Assembly (NCBI GenBank): GCA_947462335.1
Contig: OX381707.1
Span: forward strand, 12,983,555-13,047,554
Source of the DNA: Harmothoe impar
Lineage: Eukaryota > Annelida > Polychaeta > Phyllodocida > Polynoidae
DNA length: 64,000 bases
Reading direction: 5' to 3'
Shown here piece after piece: positions 36,750-45,015 of this stretch (positions are counted from its first letter, which is position 1; every line of letters begins with the position of its first letter). The notes under the pieces were generated by a model that ran no database searches, was not told the DNA's origin, and saw only the letters and a list, made by a program, of their open reading frames with translations. The translations under genes were made by a program, and so were the position numbers.

Positions 36750-39056
36750 ATGAATGATGTTAAACAAAAGCCTCTGGGAACCTTGTTTGACTACTGCTGT
36801 CCATTTAACTGTTTACTTCATAGTTTGGGATATCCTCTAGGCTTGAACATGGCTCGCTCTCCTCCCTTCGGCCTGGCCCCGGACCGCGAGACACCGAAAT
36901 GGCTGAAAAAGGGTCATCGCTTGGTTATTTAAGGACATCTTACTGGCACTGCCTCACTGGTAATATTTTCACCATCTGTTTATGAATGGTGTTAAACAAA
37001 AGCCTCTGGGAACCTTGTTTGATTACTGCTGTCCATGTAACTGTTTACTTCATAGTTTGGGATATCCTCTAGGCGTGAACATGGCTTGCTCTCCTCCCTT
37101 CGGCCTGGCCCCGGACCGCGAGACACCGAAATGGCTGAAAAAGGGTCATCGCTTGGTTATTTAAGGACATCTTACTGGCACTGCCTCACTGGTAATATTT
37201 TCACCATCTGTTTATGAATGGTGTTAAACAAAAGCCTCTGGGAACCTTGTTTGATTACTGCTGTCCATGTAACTATTTACTTCATAGTTTGGGATATCCT
37301 CTAGACGTGAACATGGCTCGCTCTCCTCCCTTCGGCCTGGCCCCGGACCGCGAGACACCGAAATGGCTGAAAAAGGGTCATCGCTTGGTTATTTAAGGAC
37401 ATCTTACTGGCGCTGCCTTACTGGTTATATTTTCACCATCTGTTTATGAATGTTGTTAAACAAAAGCCTCTGGGAACCTTGTTTGATTACTGCTGTCCAT
37501 GTAACTGTTTACTTCATAGTTTGGGATATCCTCTAGGCGTGAACATGGCTCGCTCTCCTCCCTTTGGCCTGGCCCCGGACCGCGAGACACCGAAATGGCT
37601 GAAAAAAGGTCATCGCTTGGTTATTTAAGGACATCTTACTGGCACTGCTTCACTGGTAATATTTTCACCATCTGTTTATGAATGGTGTTAAACAAAAGCC
37701 TCTTGGAACCTTGTTTGCTTACTGCTGTCCATGTTACTGTTTACTTCATGGTTTGGGATATCCTCTAGCCGTGAACATGGCTCGCTCTCCTCCTTTCGGC
37801 CTGGCCTCGGACCACAAGACACCGAAATGGCTGAAAAAGGGTCATCGCTTGGTTATTTAAGGACATCTTACTGGCACTGCCTCACTGGTAATATTTTCAC
37901 CATCTGTTTATGAATGGTGTTAAACAAAAGCCTCTGGGAACCTTGTTTGATTACTGCTGTCCATGTAAATGTTTACTTCATAGTTTGGGATATCCTCTAG
38001 GCGTGAACATGGCTCGCTCTCCTCCCTTTGGCCTGGCCCCGGGCCGCGAGACACCGAAATGGCTGAAAAAAGGTCATCGCTTGGTTATTTAAGGACATCT
38101 TACTGGCACTGCCTCACTGGTAATATTTTCACCATCTGTTTATGAATGGTGTTAAACAAAAGCCTCTGGGAACCTTGTTTGCTTACTGCTGTCCATGTAA
38201 CTGTTTACTTCATAGTTTGGGATATCCTCTAGGCATGAACATGGCTCGCTCTCCTCCCTTCGGCCTGGCCCCGGACCAAGAGACACCAAAATGGCTGAAA
38301 AAGGGTCATCGCTTGGTTATTTAAGGACATCTTACTGGCACTGCCTCACTGGTAATATTTTCACCATCTGTTTACGAATGGTGTTAAACAAAAGCCTCTG
38401 GGAACCTTGTTTGATTACTGCTGTCCATGTAACTGTTTACTTCATAGTTTGGGATATCCTCTAGGCGTGAACATGGCTCGCTCTCCTCCCTTCAGCCTGG
38501 CCCCGGACCGCGAGACACCGAAATGGCTGAAAAAGGGTCATCGCTTGGTTATTTAAGGACATCTTACTGGCATTGCCTCACTGGTAATATTTTCACCATC
38601 TGTTTATGAATGGTGTTAAACAAAAGCCTCTGGGAACCTTGTTTGCTTACTGCTGTCCATGTAACTGTTTACTTCATAGTTTGGGATATCCTCTAGGCGT
38701 GAACATGGCTCGCTCTTTTCCCTTCGGCCGGGCCCCAGACCACAGGACACTGAAAAGGTCGAAAAAGGGTCATAGCTTGGTTATTTAAGGACATCTTACT
38801 GGCACTGCCTCACGGGTAATATTTTTACCATCTGTTTATGAATGGTGTCAAACAAAAGCCTCTGGGAACCTTGTTTGATTATTCCTGTCCATGTACCTGT
38901 TTACTTCATAGTTTGGGATATCCTCTAGGCGTGAACATGGCTCGCTCTCCTCCATTCGGCCTGGCCCCGGACCGCGAGACACCGAAAAGGCCGAAAAAGG
39001 GTCAACGCTTGGTTATTTAAGGACATCTTACTGGCACTGCCTCACTGGTAATATTT

Positions 39057-39583
39057 AAGGCCTAAGTCCAGTTCAGGGGAATGACTCTTATAGGCATGGA
39101 GTCGATGTAAATAGGCATCAATCTAAATCAAACTTTATTCAATCTAGTGCCGCAGGCATCCCTGCATCTAATCCATTCAAGAATCTAGGGCCTCAGGCCC
39201 TTTAAACCATTAGAACATCCATGTAAGTAAACCAAGAATATAGGAAAATTTCTCTGTACCCCTTAACTGGGTGGGGGGTAAAAAATTTGGACCCCTCTTG
39301 GGGGGGGGGTCGAAAAAGTTCAACCTGTTTTGAGGAAAAAATGCCGAGTGTTACTATACTACAATTTTTGGCCTGCCGGGGGGGGGGTAAAATATGTTGA
39401 CCCTTTGAATATATTTGGCACGCTCCGCGCGAAATCTCACCCCCCCCTATTATTAAAAAATGAGCACTCCTTTAGGGACATGGGGACGGGCAATTTTACC
39501 CACCATAGAAAACAAAAGGCCATTAGGTTTCAACTTTCATGGGTATCGATCTTTAAAATATAATCCTTGTCTTTGACTTGCAG
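39057..39583. other. unique spacer between satellite and first STX18 exon
   Basis: No gene recognised. It contains two G-runs (about 39299-39309 and 39378-39386) and C-rich tracts, otherwise non-repetitive. If the STX18 exons belong to a gene starting left of the window, this is the 3' end of an intron; it ends in a good acceptor (TTTGACTTGCAG) at 39583. Confidence 0.6.
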
Positions 39584-39651
39584 GTAGGAAATATCACAAA
39601 GCTGCATGACTTTTTGTTGGAGCACAGAAAGGATTACATCAATGCCACCAG
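39584..39651 (+). CDS. STX18: STX18 exon, N-terminal domain segment
   Basis: 68 nt, acceptor TTGCAG before it and donor GTACAA after it. It encodes VGNITKLHDFLLEHRKDYIN plus AT and ends in phase 2. The LxDFLLEHRKDYINA stretch is the conserved N-terminal signature of syntaxin-18. It is the first exon of the gene in this window; the initiator exon or exons must lie upstream of the 36-kb satellite or be lost. Confidence 0.85.
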
Positions 39652-42600
39652 GTACAACATACAGCATTATATATCTATGACTATGTGTATGAAACATGTC
39701 AGAAGTATAGGGGGAAAAGACAACTACCAGTACCCTGGTAGATCTACCAGTTTTTAACATTATTTAAGGCTTGATTTATTCAAACTTTGAATAAACATAT
39801 TTTAATAAGTGTCTACAAATAATCAGTGTGTTATAAAGAGATCCCTTTTCCATTTCTCTTAAACAAATTTTAAAGGAATTGAATCATCGTTTATTGATAT
39901 AATAGCTAGTACACGAATCAGAATTGCAGTGCGGCTTATAGGATCGGCCCAGGGTCGGGGTGCGGCTTATACGCAAGTTTTTGCCACTATGGTACAGTAC
40001 TAAAATCGGCACATTCAGATCGCCAGTGTGGCTTATAGGATAGGCCTTAACTGGGGGTGCGGCTTATACGCGAGTTAGGCTTATACACAAGGTTTTACGG
40101 AATACCCTATGGACCTTTGTACTTCAAATGAGTCTGAAATAAATACCGTAATTTCTCGCGTATAAGCCTAACTCTCGTATAAGCCGCACCCCGACCTGAG
40201 GCCGACCCTATAAGCTGCACCAGTGATCTGACTATGGTGACTTTTAGTACTGTATCATAGTAGCTAAAACCTGCGTATAAGCCGCTCCCTGACTCTGGGC
40301 AAATCATATAAGCCACACTGGCGATCTGACTCTCGTACTAGCAGCCACTTCTACGCCAGAATTTGCGGTAATTGAATTGTCTTGTAGCAGTCAGCTGGGG
40401 GTGGACGTGAGCTCCATGACGGATGCAGAATGGGACCAGATAGATGCAGACGCACAGACCTTCATGCGCACCTGTTCTGAGGCCATCTACGTGTTCCGCA
40501 GTAAAGGTACGTACAGGCTGTAACCTTTATAAGGGGCTACCAGTATCTAAGGCCAAGAAAAAGGGTAGGTAGGTCGATTTCTTTTTTATTTTACCAAAAT
40601 TTTTACTATAATGAGACAAAATTCCTCCATCTTTTTGCAAAATTTCGGAAGAAAAATATTTTCTGTATTCATTTTTTGGTAGCTAAACCCCAAAATGCCT
40701 TCCAAAAATAAATAAAAATTAGGGTAGGGCCTGTTCCGAGGCCATCCACGTGTTCCGCAGTCAGGGTACGTACAGTCGGTTCTCTGCAGCAGGTCACGGG
40801 ATCACAGTACAAATTCGCCCCAAGAATGTTGTAGTCGTAAATAGTGCCAATGAAAAACGGTACTACTGTGCATATAATCAGTGGTAGGAGGCCTTAAATT
40901 TGTCACAGAATCATAATATGCGGCCCAAATTGTTCCCAAAGGCCTTGGTAAAAACAATATAAAAAGTTGGTTGTTGCCATGGTAACCCTGGGTGGTGCTT
41001 GGAGGGGTCAAAGGTCAAGGTCAAAGGTCGCTGGGCACTTGTAAAATTTCTCCAGTTTGGGTAAGTCAGTTTCCATGGCAGCTAGCGCAAAATCGGAACA
41101 CACTTTTTTATGCGGGATGCAAATAAAAAAATCAGATATGTGTTAAGCTTTAATTAAAGGGGTCATTTATTACTGCACACGCAAAAGAACCCAACATTTT
41201 GCCTGTCTGAAGGAGAAAAATAGGGTCAGAACCAGAAATGTTGTCGGCTATTTGTACCGTGACACCTCACATGGTTGCCATACAGGTGCAAAGGGTCTAG
41301 CTAAATGTATAGGCAATTGACTAGGAAGTCAAATTTTTGGAATTTCACATTTTTGGTTTTAAAAAGAATATCTCCCTTAGTCTTACTGCTTTATTCCTCT
41401 AGATGGCGCAACGAAATGAACACAATCTCCCCAAACTGCCTTTTCTTTCTTTCTTTCTTTCCTTCTTTTTTCTTTGTTAAAAGATCTCACTACTATAACG
41501 GAACCAATTTATGTTAAGACTATGCAGAAAGTCAGGGGTTAGCGGTTTAAAATTACACGAGATATGCCTAAGAATATGCGAGATGTGCTTTTTGAGACTA
41601 CATGAGATATGCTTTTTGTCAAGACACCTTTTTCAGTTCGTCCCTTGTTACATTTTAGAATTTTTAAAGTTTAATTCTTTACTTGTTGCCTATATTACAG
41701 TGACGAATGATGAAGTGGGTGTCCAGGTAAAGGACCACAGTGCGGGTGTCTTCACGCTGCTAGAGATATACCTCAAAGGTAAGTCAACTACAACTGTTGG
41801 AGGTCGTCTTAAAGATGGGGTTTTACGGTAGTACCATGAATTCCCACGTACTACCCGCGGGTTGTCATGACTCAAACCCAGCTTTCATTTGGTATCAAAC
41901 ATGCCTATATAGGGTGCGGGTTATACGAGGCTTTTATTTTTATTACTATAGAATAGTACTAAAATGAAGATTTTCAGGTCCGAAAAAGGGTTATAAGATT
42001 CTCCTGAGTTGGGGGTGCGGGTTGTACGCGAGATGCGGGTTATACGTGGGAATTTACGGTAGTACCATCAAATTCCCATGTATAACCCGCATCTCACGTA
42101 TAACCCACACCCCCAACTTAGGAGAATCCTATAACCAGGACCTGGGGTGATGAAACCTCGCGTATAGGCCACGGGTAGTACACAAGTCAAATCGCCAGTG
42201 CGGCCTTTAAAATCAGGACAAAGTTGGGGTGTGGCTTATACACGTAAACATTCAACACTTTGTAACAGATGACAGCTTTCTGAGGGACCTACAGAGCATA
42301 TTGTTGGATAGAGCACAACATGAAATTAAAGTAGAATGTCAAAGTAACCCTACTAGATTATTTAGTTATAATTCGACTTTATTCACCAGATATGAAGGCT
42401 TGTAACAGCGAAATTTCCTTGATGTTGGCTCCTCAGAGTTATAAATCCGTAACTGAATGTTAATAGTGCACTTTTATGCTTCAACATTAAACGATTTGAA
42501 ACAAATACGAGTTTGACAATATTTCTTTCTAACAATGACGGAGCTAAAATACATGTATTCGGTGAATAAATGTCACTACAGGGAGATTAGGGTTGATGTT

Positions 42601-44201
42601 AAATACTTTTCCCATATCTTAACTGTACTAGTCAATTTTTATTGCCTCTTTTTCTATTTTTGGACTCTAAGAATACATGCAACACTTTCCTGTTGTTCAG
42701 TAAATATCAAATAAAATGTAATTCATTTCAACTCAATTTAACATGTTTTAAGGCAATAACGTGCATGGCGTGCTGTGTTTCTTAAGGTTTGGGTAGTCTA
42801 TTAGCTGATATACCATCTTTAGAAGTTTGAGGAGACTCAGTTACATGTTGCCGTGTTCCCGTTACAGGACAGAGACATTGACCGTATCGCGGACACGGTG
42901 GTCGGGGCCACAGAGAACATCAAGGGGGCTAACGAGGAGATCCGGGAGGTAAGTCAACGCACAGGGTCGGGAACATCCGCCGTCATGTCGAATCCCATGT
43001 TTAAAAAAAAAAGAAGATTTTTATTAGGTAAAATAAATTCAATTACATCGAAATAAATGTAAATTTACCTTAACTCAGCAAGGGCGCATTACCCTACTCC
43101 CGCTAGGACCTCTGATGTTTGTTGTCCCACAGGACCATTACTGAGAAAATTAATTGATATTGATAAGGGCGGAGGGGGGTATTTTTAATCTTAATTTAAA
43201 AATGTATTTTTTGCAGGTAACACAATCACTAAAACCAACATTTTTATCATTATGGTACACTAACGCAGCCATGGCGAGTAACACGCTGGTAACACGCTAG
43301 TACTGCGTTGGAGTATCATGACGACCCTCCGGGAGTGTATCACTACCATAGAGTCGGCATGATGCATGAGTGCAGCCCTGGAAAGTCACTCGCCAGGGCT
43401 TCACTCATGCATCATGACGACCAAGGGCATGATGCATTACACATTAAAGCTCTATTCCGTCATTTTTCAAACATATTGGTGTGTGAGTGTGAGGGTAAAT
43501 AATTTTGACCCCGCTTTGGTCAGCAAGATTTACAGAATACACCATTAGACTTCTAGATTGAAAAAAAAATCTGGGTACGATTATACTCTTGTAGAAGCCG
43601 CAGCTTGTACGCGAATCAGAGCCAGCTTTCTTTTGATACCAAACATGCCTACATGGGGTGCGGCTTATACGAGAGTATAATACAGTACTAAATTAACAAT
43701 TTCTATATACCCTATTAGGCTTATAGGATTTCCCAAAGTTAGGGGTGCGGCTAATACGCGAGTCAGACTTATACGCCAGGTTTTACAGTAAAAGTCAGTT
43801 AGATTTCAGATAAAACGGTGACTGAGAAATAGTGGGAACCCTGAGTATGGTTGTTTTTTGGTATGAAGCTGCAACTGGCCCGCCGGTGTCAGGATAATGG
43901 ACTGGCCAGGTGATGTGTCAACAGTCTGCGGCACAGCATCTGTGTGAGGCAGCACAATAAAGAGGGGCCCGATGCCACGAGCATTGTTCCACTGCTACGA
44001 GCCATGTCCCACCAAAAGTCCGATAAACTCTTGAGTAAGTCCCAGGCGTCATAGCACACTTGGACGTGAAACAATCCAATCAATCAATCAATTGTATATT
44101 TTCAGGCGATGAAGAACAACGCGGGTTTGCGGGTTTAGATCCTCTTCTTCCTCATTGTGTGCTCCTTCTCTCTGCTCTTCTTGGACTGGTACAACCCCTG
44201 A
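39584..44201 (+). CDS. STX18: syntaxin-18 homologue, incomplete and disrupted (five exons seen)
   Basis: Five exons, 39584-39651, 40391-40506, 41701-41778, 42868-42948 and 44106-44201, match syntaxin-18 in order: N-terminal helical region, then the C-terminal half of the SNARE motif, then the tail anchor. STX18 is an ER-resident Qa-SNARE acting in Golgi-to-ER retrograde fusion. The first three exons join in frame. The third ends in phase 1, while the fourth must begin in phase 0, so they cannot be spliced directly. I find no exons for the linker and first SNARE half (roughly 140-150 residues by comparison with the vertebrate protein) in 41779-42867. The last exon has an in-frame TAG at 44136-44138. 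No 5' exons are visible between the satellite and 39584. It is either a decayed copy or a real gene damaged by assembly; introns are loaded with repeats. Confidence 0.85.
39929..40345. repeat. inverted pair of GTATAAGCC-type repeats
   Basis: The left half (about 39929-40097) has repeated GCGGCTTATA motifs (GGTGCGGCTTATACGC, GGTGCGGCTTATACGCGAG). The right half (about 40143-40345) has the reverse complement (CGCGTATAAGCC, TATAAGCCGCACC). Both contain TACTAAAA/TTTTAGTACTGTA and end in TACGGAATACC or TACCGTAA. Two copies of a short element therefore face each other in the intron. It has no coding capacity; its superfamily is not identified. Confidence 0.75.
40391..40506 (+). CDS. STX18: STX18 exon with MTD..DQID.DAQ signature
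   Basis: 116 nt, acceptor TTGTAGCAG, donor GTACGT. It joins the previous exon in frame (AG+T = Ser) and encodes SQLGVDVSSMTDAEWDQIDA followed by DAQTFMRTCSEAIYVFRSK, ending in phase 1. DQID-DAQ-FMRTCSEAI is nearly identical to the vertebrate syntaxin-18 helix. The last part of this exon and its donor are repeated at 40730-40775. Confidence 0.9.
40507..41700. other. STX18 intron with exon fragment and TTTC microsatellite
   Basis: Apart from the exon fragment at 40730-40775 and a pyrimidine microsatellite (TTTC repeats, about 41441-41475), I see no gene or clear element. Short ORFs here are on both strands and have no recognisable content. Confidence 0.6.
40730..40775 (+). pseudogene. partial duplicate of the preceding STX18 exon end
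   Basis: 46 bp matching 40471-40516: CTGTTC..GAGGCCATC.ACGTG then TTCCGCAGT, followed by the same GGTACGTACAG donor context. Differences include TCTGAG to TCCGAG, CTACGTG to CCACGTG and AGTAAAG to AGTCAGG. The upstream two thirds of the exon and an acceptor are missing, so it is a non-functional copy that retains a donor site. Confidence 0.8.
41701..41778 (+). CDS. STX18: STX18 exon, VKDHSAGVFTLLEIYLK segment
   Basis: 78 nt, acceptor TATTACAG, donor GTAAGT. With the phase-1 G of the prior exon it encodes VTNDEVGVQVKDHSAGVFTL then LEIYLK, ending in phase 1. It matches the QVKEHRTAVLDFIEDYLK helix of vertebrate syntaxin-18. Its two codons of context on each side keep the frame, so the first three exons form a plausible continuous ORF. 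No downstream exon compatible with phase 1 is found before 42868. Confidence 0.8.
41823..42250. repeat. inverted pair of GGGTTATACG repeats forming a long hairpin
   Basis: Related to the pair at 39929-40345, here with GCGGGTTATACG and CGTATAACCC. Arms 41988-42055 and 42068-42136 are nearly complementary (TTCTCCTGAGTTGGGGGTGC against CACCCCCAACTTAGGAGAA), separated by about 12 nt. It occupies the place where the missing STX18 middle exons would be expected. Confidence 0.8.
42251..42867. other. AT-rich intron sequence, no exon found
   Basis: I searched for the missing STX18 linker and SNARE exons here and saw none. The sequence is AT-rich, without long ORFs on either strand, and ends in the acceptor CCCGTTACAG used by the exon at 42868. 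Confidence 0.6.
42868..42948 (+). CDS. STX18: STX18 exon, C-terminal half of SNARE motif
   Basis: 81 nt in phase 0 at both ends; acceptor GTTACAG, donor GTAAGT. It encodes DRDIDRIADTVVGATENIKG and then ANEEIRE. IDxIxxxVVGATENIK-xxNExIRE is the C-terminal half of the syntaxin-18 SNARE helix. By alignment with syntaxins the exon starts just after the ionic zero-layer glutamine, which must be encoded by the preceding, unfound exon. Confidence 0.9.
43308..43440. repeat. foldback element, copy 1 (STX18 intron)
   Basis: Imperfect palindrome: ATGATGCATGAGTGCAGCCC at 43359 faces GGGCTTCACTCATGCATCAT ending at 43415, with a short loop. Flanked by CATGACGACC on both sides in the same orientation. The same element occurs in opposite orientation at about 44371-44490. 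Confidence 0.75.
43573..43800. repeat. third copy of the GTATAAGCC-type repeat
   Basis: Contains GGTGCGGCTTATACGAGAG, TACAGTACTAAA, GGGGTGCGGCTAATACGCG and ends GGTTTTACAGTAAAA, as in the copies at 39929-40345 and 41823-42250. A segment reading ACCAAACATGCCTA is shared with the copy near 41895. It lies in the last STX18 intron. Confidence 0.7.
43870..44094. mobile_element. possible retroposon with AATC tail next to the last STX18 exon
   Basis: About 200 bp of moderately GC-rich sequence ends in a tetranucleotide tail (CCAATCAATCAATCAATT, about 44075-44094). Short tandem tails of this kind are typical of the 3' ends of CR1/L2/RTE elements and SINEs mobilised by them. It ends about 11 bp before the acceptor at 44105. 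I do not recognise the body, so the family is open. Confidence 0.35.
44106..44201 (+). CDS. STX18: STX18 last exon, tail anchor, with in-frame TAG
   Basis: 32 codons from acceptor ATTTTCAG to TGA 44199-44201. It reads AMKNNAGLRV, then TAG (44136-44138), then ILFFLIVCSFSLLFLDWYNP. Everything around the TAG matches the syntaxin-18 tail anchor, where a tryptophan precedes ILFFL, so one G-to-A change (TGG to TAG) explains it. If translated as written, the protein would lose the whole transmembrane segment and could not anchor in the ER membrane. A sequencing error, a polymorphism or pseudogene decay would all fit. Confidence 0.85.
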
Positions 44202-44215
44202 GACACCCAGCCCCA

Positions 44216-44265
44216 TTATGCTGAGTCATCATAGCCGCCATTATGCTGAGTCATCGTAGCCGCCA
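44216..44265 (+). repeat. 25-bp tandem duplication just after the STX18 stop
   Basis: Two copies of TTATGCTGAGTCATC plus ATAGCCGCCA or GTAGCCGCCA, differing at one base, 14 nt after the terminal TGA. It includes the AP-1-like TGAGTCA, probably by chance. Confidence 0.85.
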
Positions 44266-44370
44266 TTACATTAGGGATACATCATCAATCATCTCATTAC
44301 ATCTTCATCCGTTAGTAGCCAGGGAAAAAGGAGACTCTGTGTAGACAGATCAGACAGGAACCCTTTAAGG

Positions 44371-44490
44371 ATGGCATGATGCCTTTAATAAGGCATCATG
44401 CCCTTGGTCGTCATGATGCATGAATGCAGCCCTGGGGAGTAACTCGCCCGTGCTGCATTCAAGCATCATGTTGACCCTACCGGGTTGAGA
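44371..44490. repeat. foldback element, copy 2 (STX18 3' region)
   Basis: Reverse-complement copy of the element at 43308-43440. It starts with a perfect 13-bp hairpin (GGCATGATGCCTT facing AAGGCATCATGCC, 44374-44403). The main imperfect hairpin follows (CATGATGCATGAATGCAGC near 44412 against GCTGCATTCAAGCATCATG ending at 44470). Copies 1 and 2 could pair in a shared transcript. Confidence 0.75.
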
Positions 44491-44616
44491 CACTGTGTAC
44501 AGGGTAGTGTACAGGGTATGTGTATTGTTAGAGTATTTATGATTTAGTTGTCTTAAAAGACAAATGCTACATACCGATGTTTCAAACTGCTTAATTATCA
44601 TACATAATTATTGTGC

Positions 44617-44622
44617 AATAAA
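44617..44622 (+). promoter_or_regulatory. candidate polyadenylation signal AATAAA
   Basis: AATAAA about 415 bp after the STX18 stop, in an AT-rich context. A second AATAAA is at 44775-44780 (TGTCAATAAAGTCG), followed by GT-rich sequence, which makes the second the better candidate 3' end. Confidence 0.4.
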
Positions 44623-44774
44623 ATGGTGAAGGGAACCACTGATTCAAGAGGAAGTTTGTAAAAAGGAATCATGTGTAACATTGACACATGGGCCTACTGA
44701 CCAACATTTAGATGTGGGGCGTGCTCTGCCAACTTGCATGATGTGCACATGTTACATAAAATTCCTGAAATGTC

Positions 44775-44780
44775 AATAAA
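44775..44780 (+). promoter_or_regulatory. candidate polyadenylation signal AATAAA (better placed)
   Basis: AATAAAGTCGCTGTCT in the presumed STX18 3' untranslated region. No further coding sequence follows on this strand. Confidence 0.45.
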
Positions 44781-45015
44781 GTCGCTGTCTATAGATTGAC
44801 CCTATATATGTGCTAGCCTATGCCATTTGAGCATTTTTACTGTGATTTGCGTAAATTGGCAAAGCACATCCAACAAGAAATACTGTTCATTCACACTAAA
44901 TTATTATGTAAACAGGATATAAAAACATTGAATAAAGATGTTTCATGATAATTTAATTACGTTCTGTGTTGATTCAAACAAAAGATTACCGGTAGTCCTA
45001 AAATTTTAGTAACCC

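Larger units (their letters stand above)
3033..39056 (+). repeat. 36-kb satellite array, about 153 head-to-tail 232-bp monomers
   Basis: The monomer has a fixed order of landmarks: ATGAATGGTGTTAAACAAA, CCTCTGGGAACCTTG, a GATATCCTCTAGG block, CTTCGGCCTGGCCCCGGACC, AAATGGCTGAAAAAGGGTCA, and CACTGCCTCACTGGTAATA. All copies are on the same strand. The period is 232 bp, with occasional 231- and 233-bp copies. Identity between monomers is high. Variants cluster at CpG sites, for instance the ACCG of the GAGACACCGAAATGG block, which appears as ACGG, ATGG, ACTG and ACCA. Each unit has one GATATC site. Only two foreign inserts interrupt the array (19917-20073 and 29169-29550). It starts inside a monomer next to the Penelope spacer and ends inside a monomer at GGTAATATTT. 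Confidence 0.98.

Noticed and set aside
3204..39020. More than 100 ORFs of 60-90 codons starting MNGVKQKPLG as separate genes
   Set aside because: They are the same frame of a 232-bp satellite; changes are mostly non-synonymous and CpG-driven, many copies are broken, and no domain or gene context supports translation.
3033..39056. CENP-B box in the satellite
   Set aside because: CTTCGGCCTGGCCCCGG has the TTCG start but lacks the central A and the CGGG end of the consensus.
3033..39056. CRISPR-like array
   Set aside because: Units are contiguous 232-bp copies without variable spacers, and the window is eukaryotic.
43889..44083. 64-codon minus-strand ORF in the last STX18 intron
   Set aside because: It lies in a probable retroposon body, with no recognisable domain.
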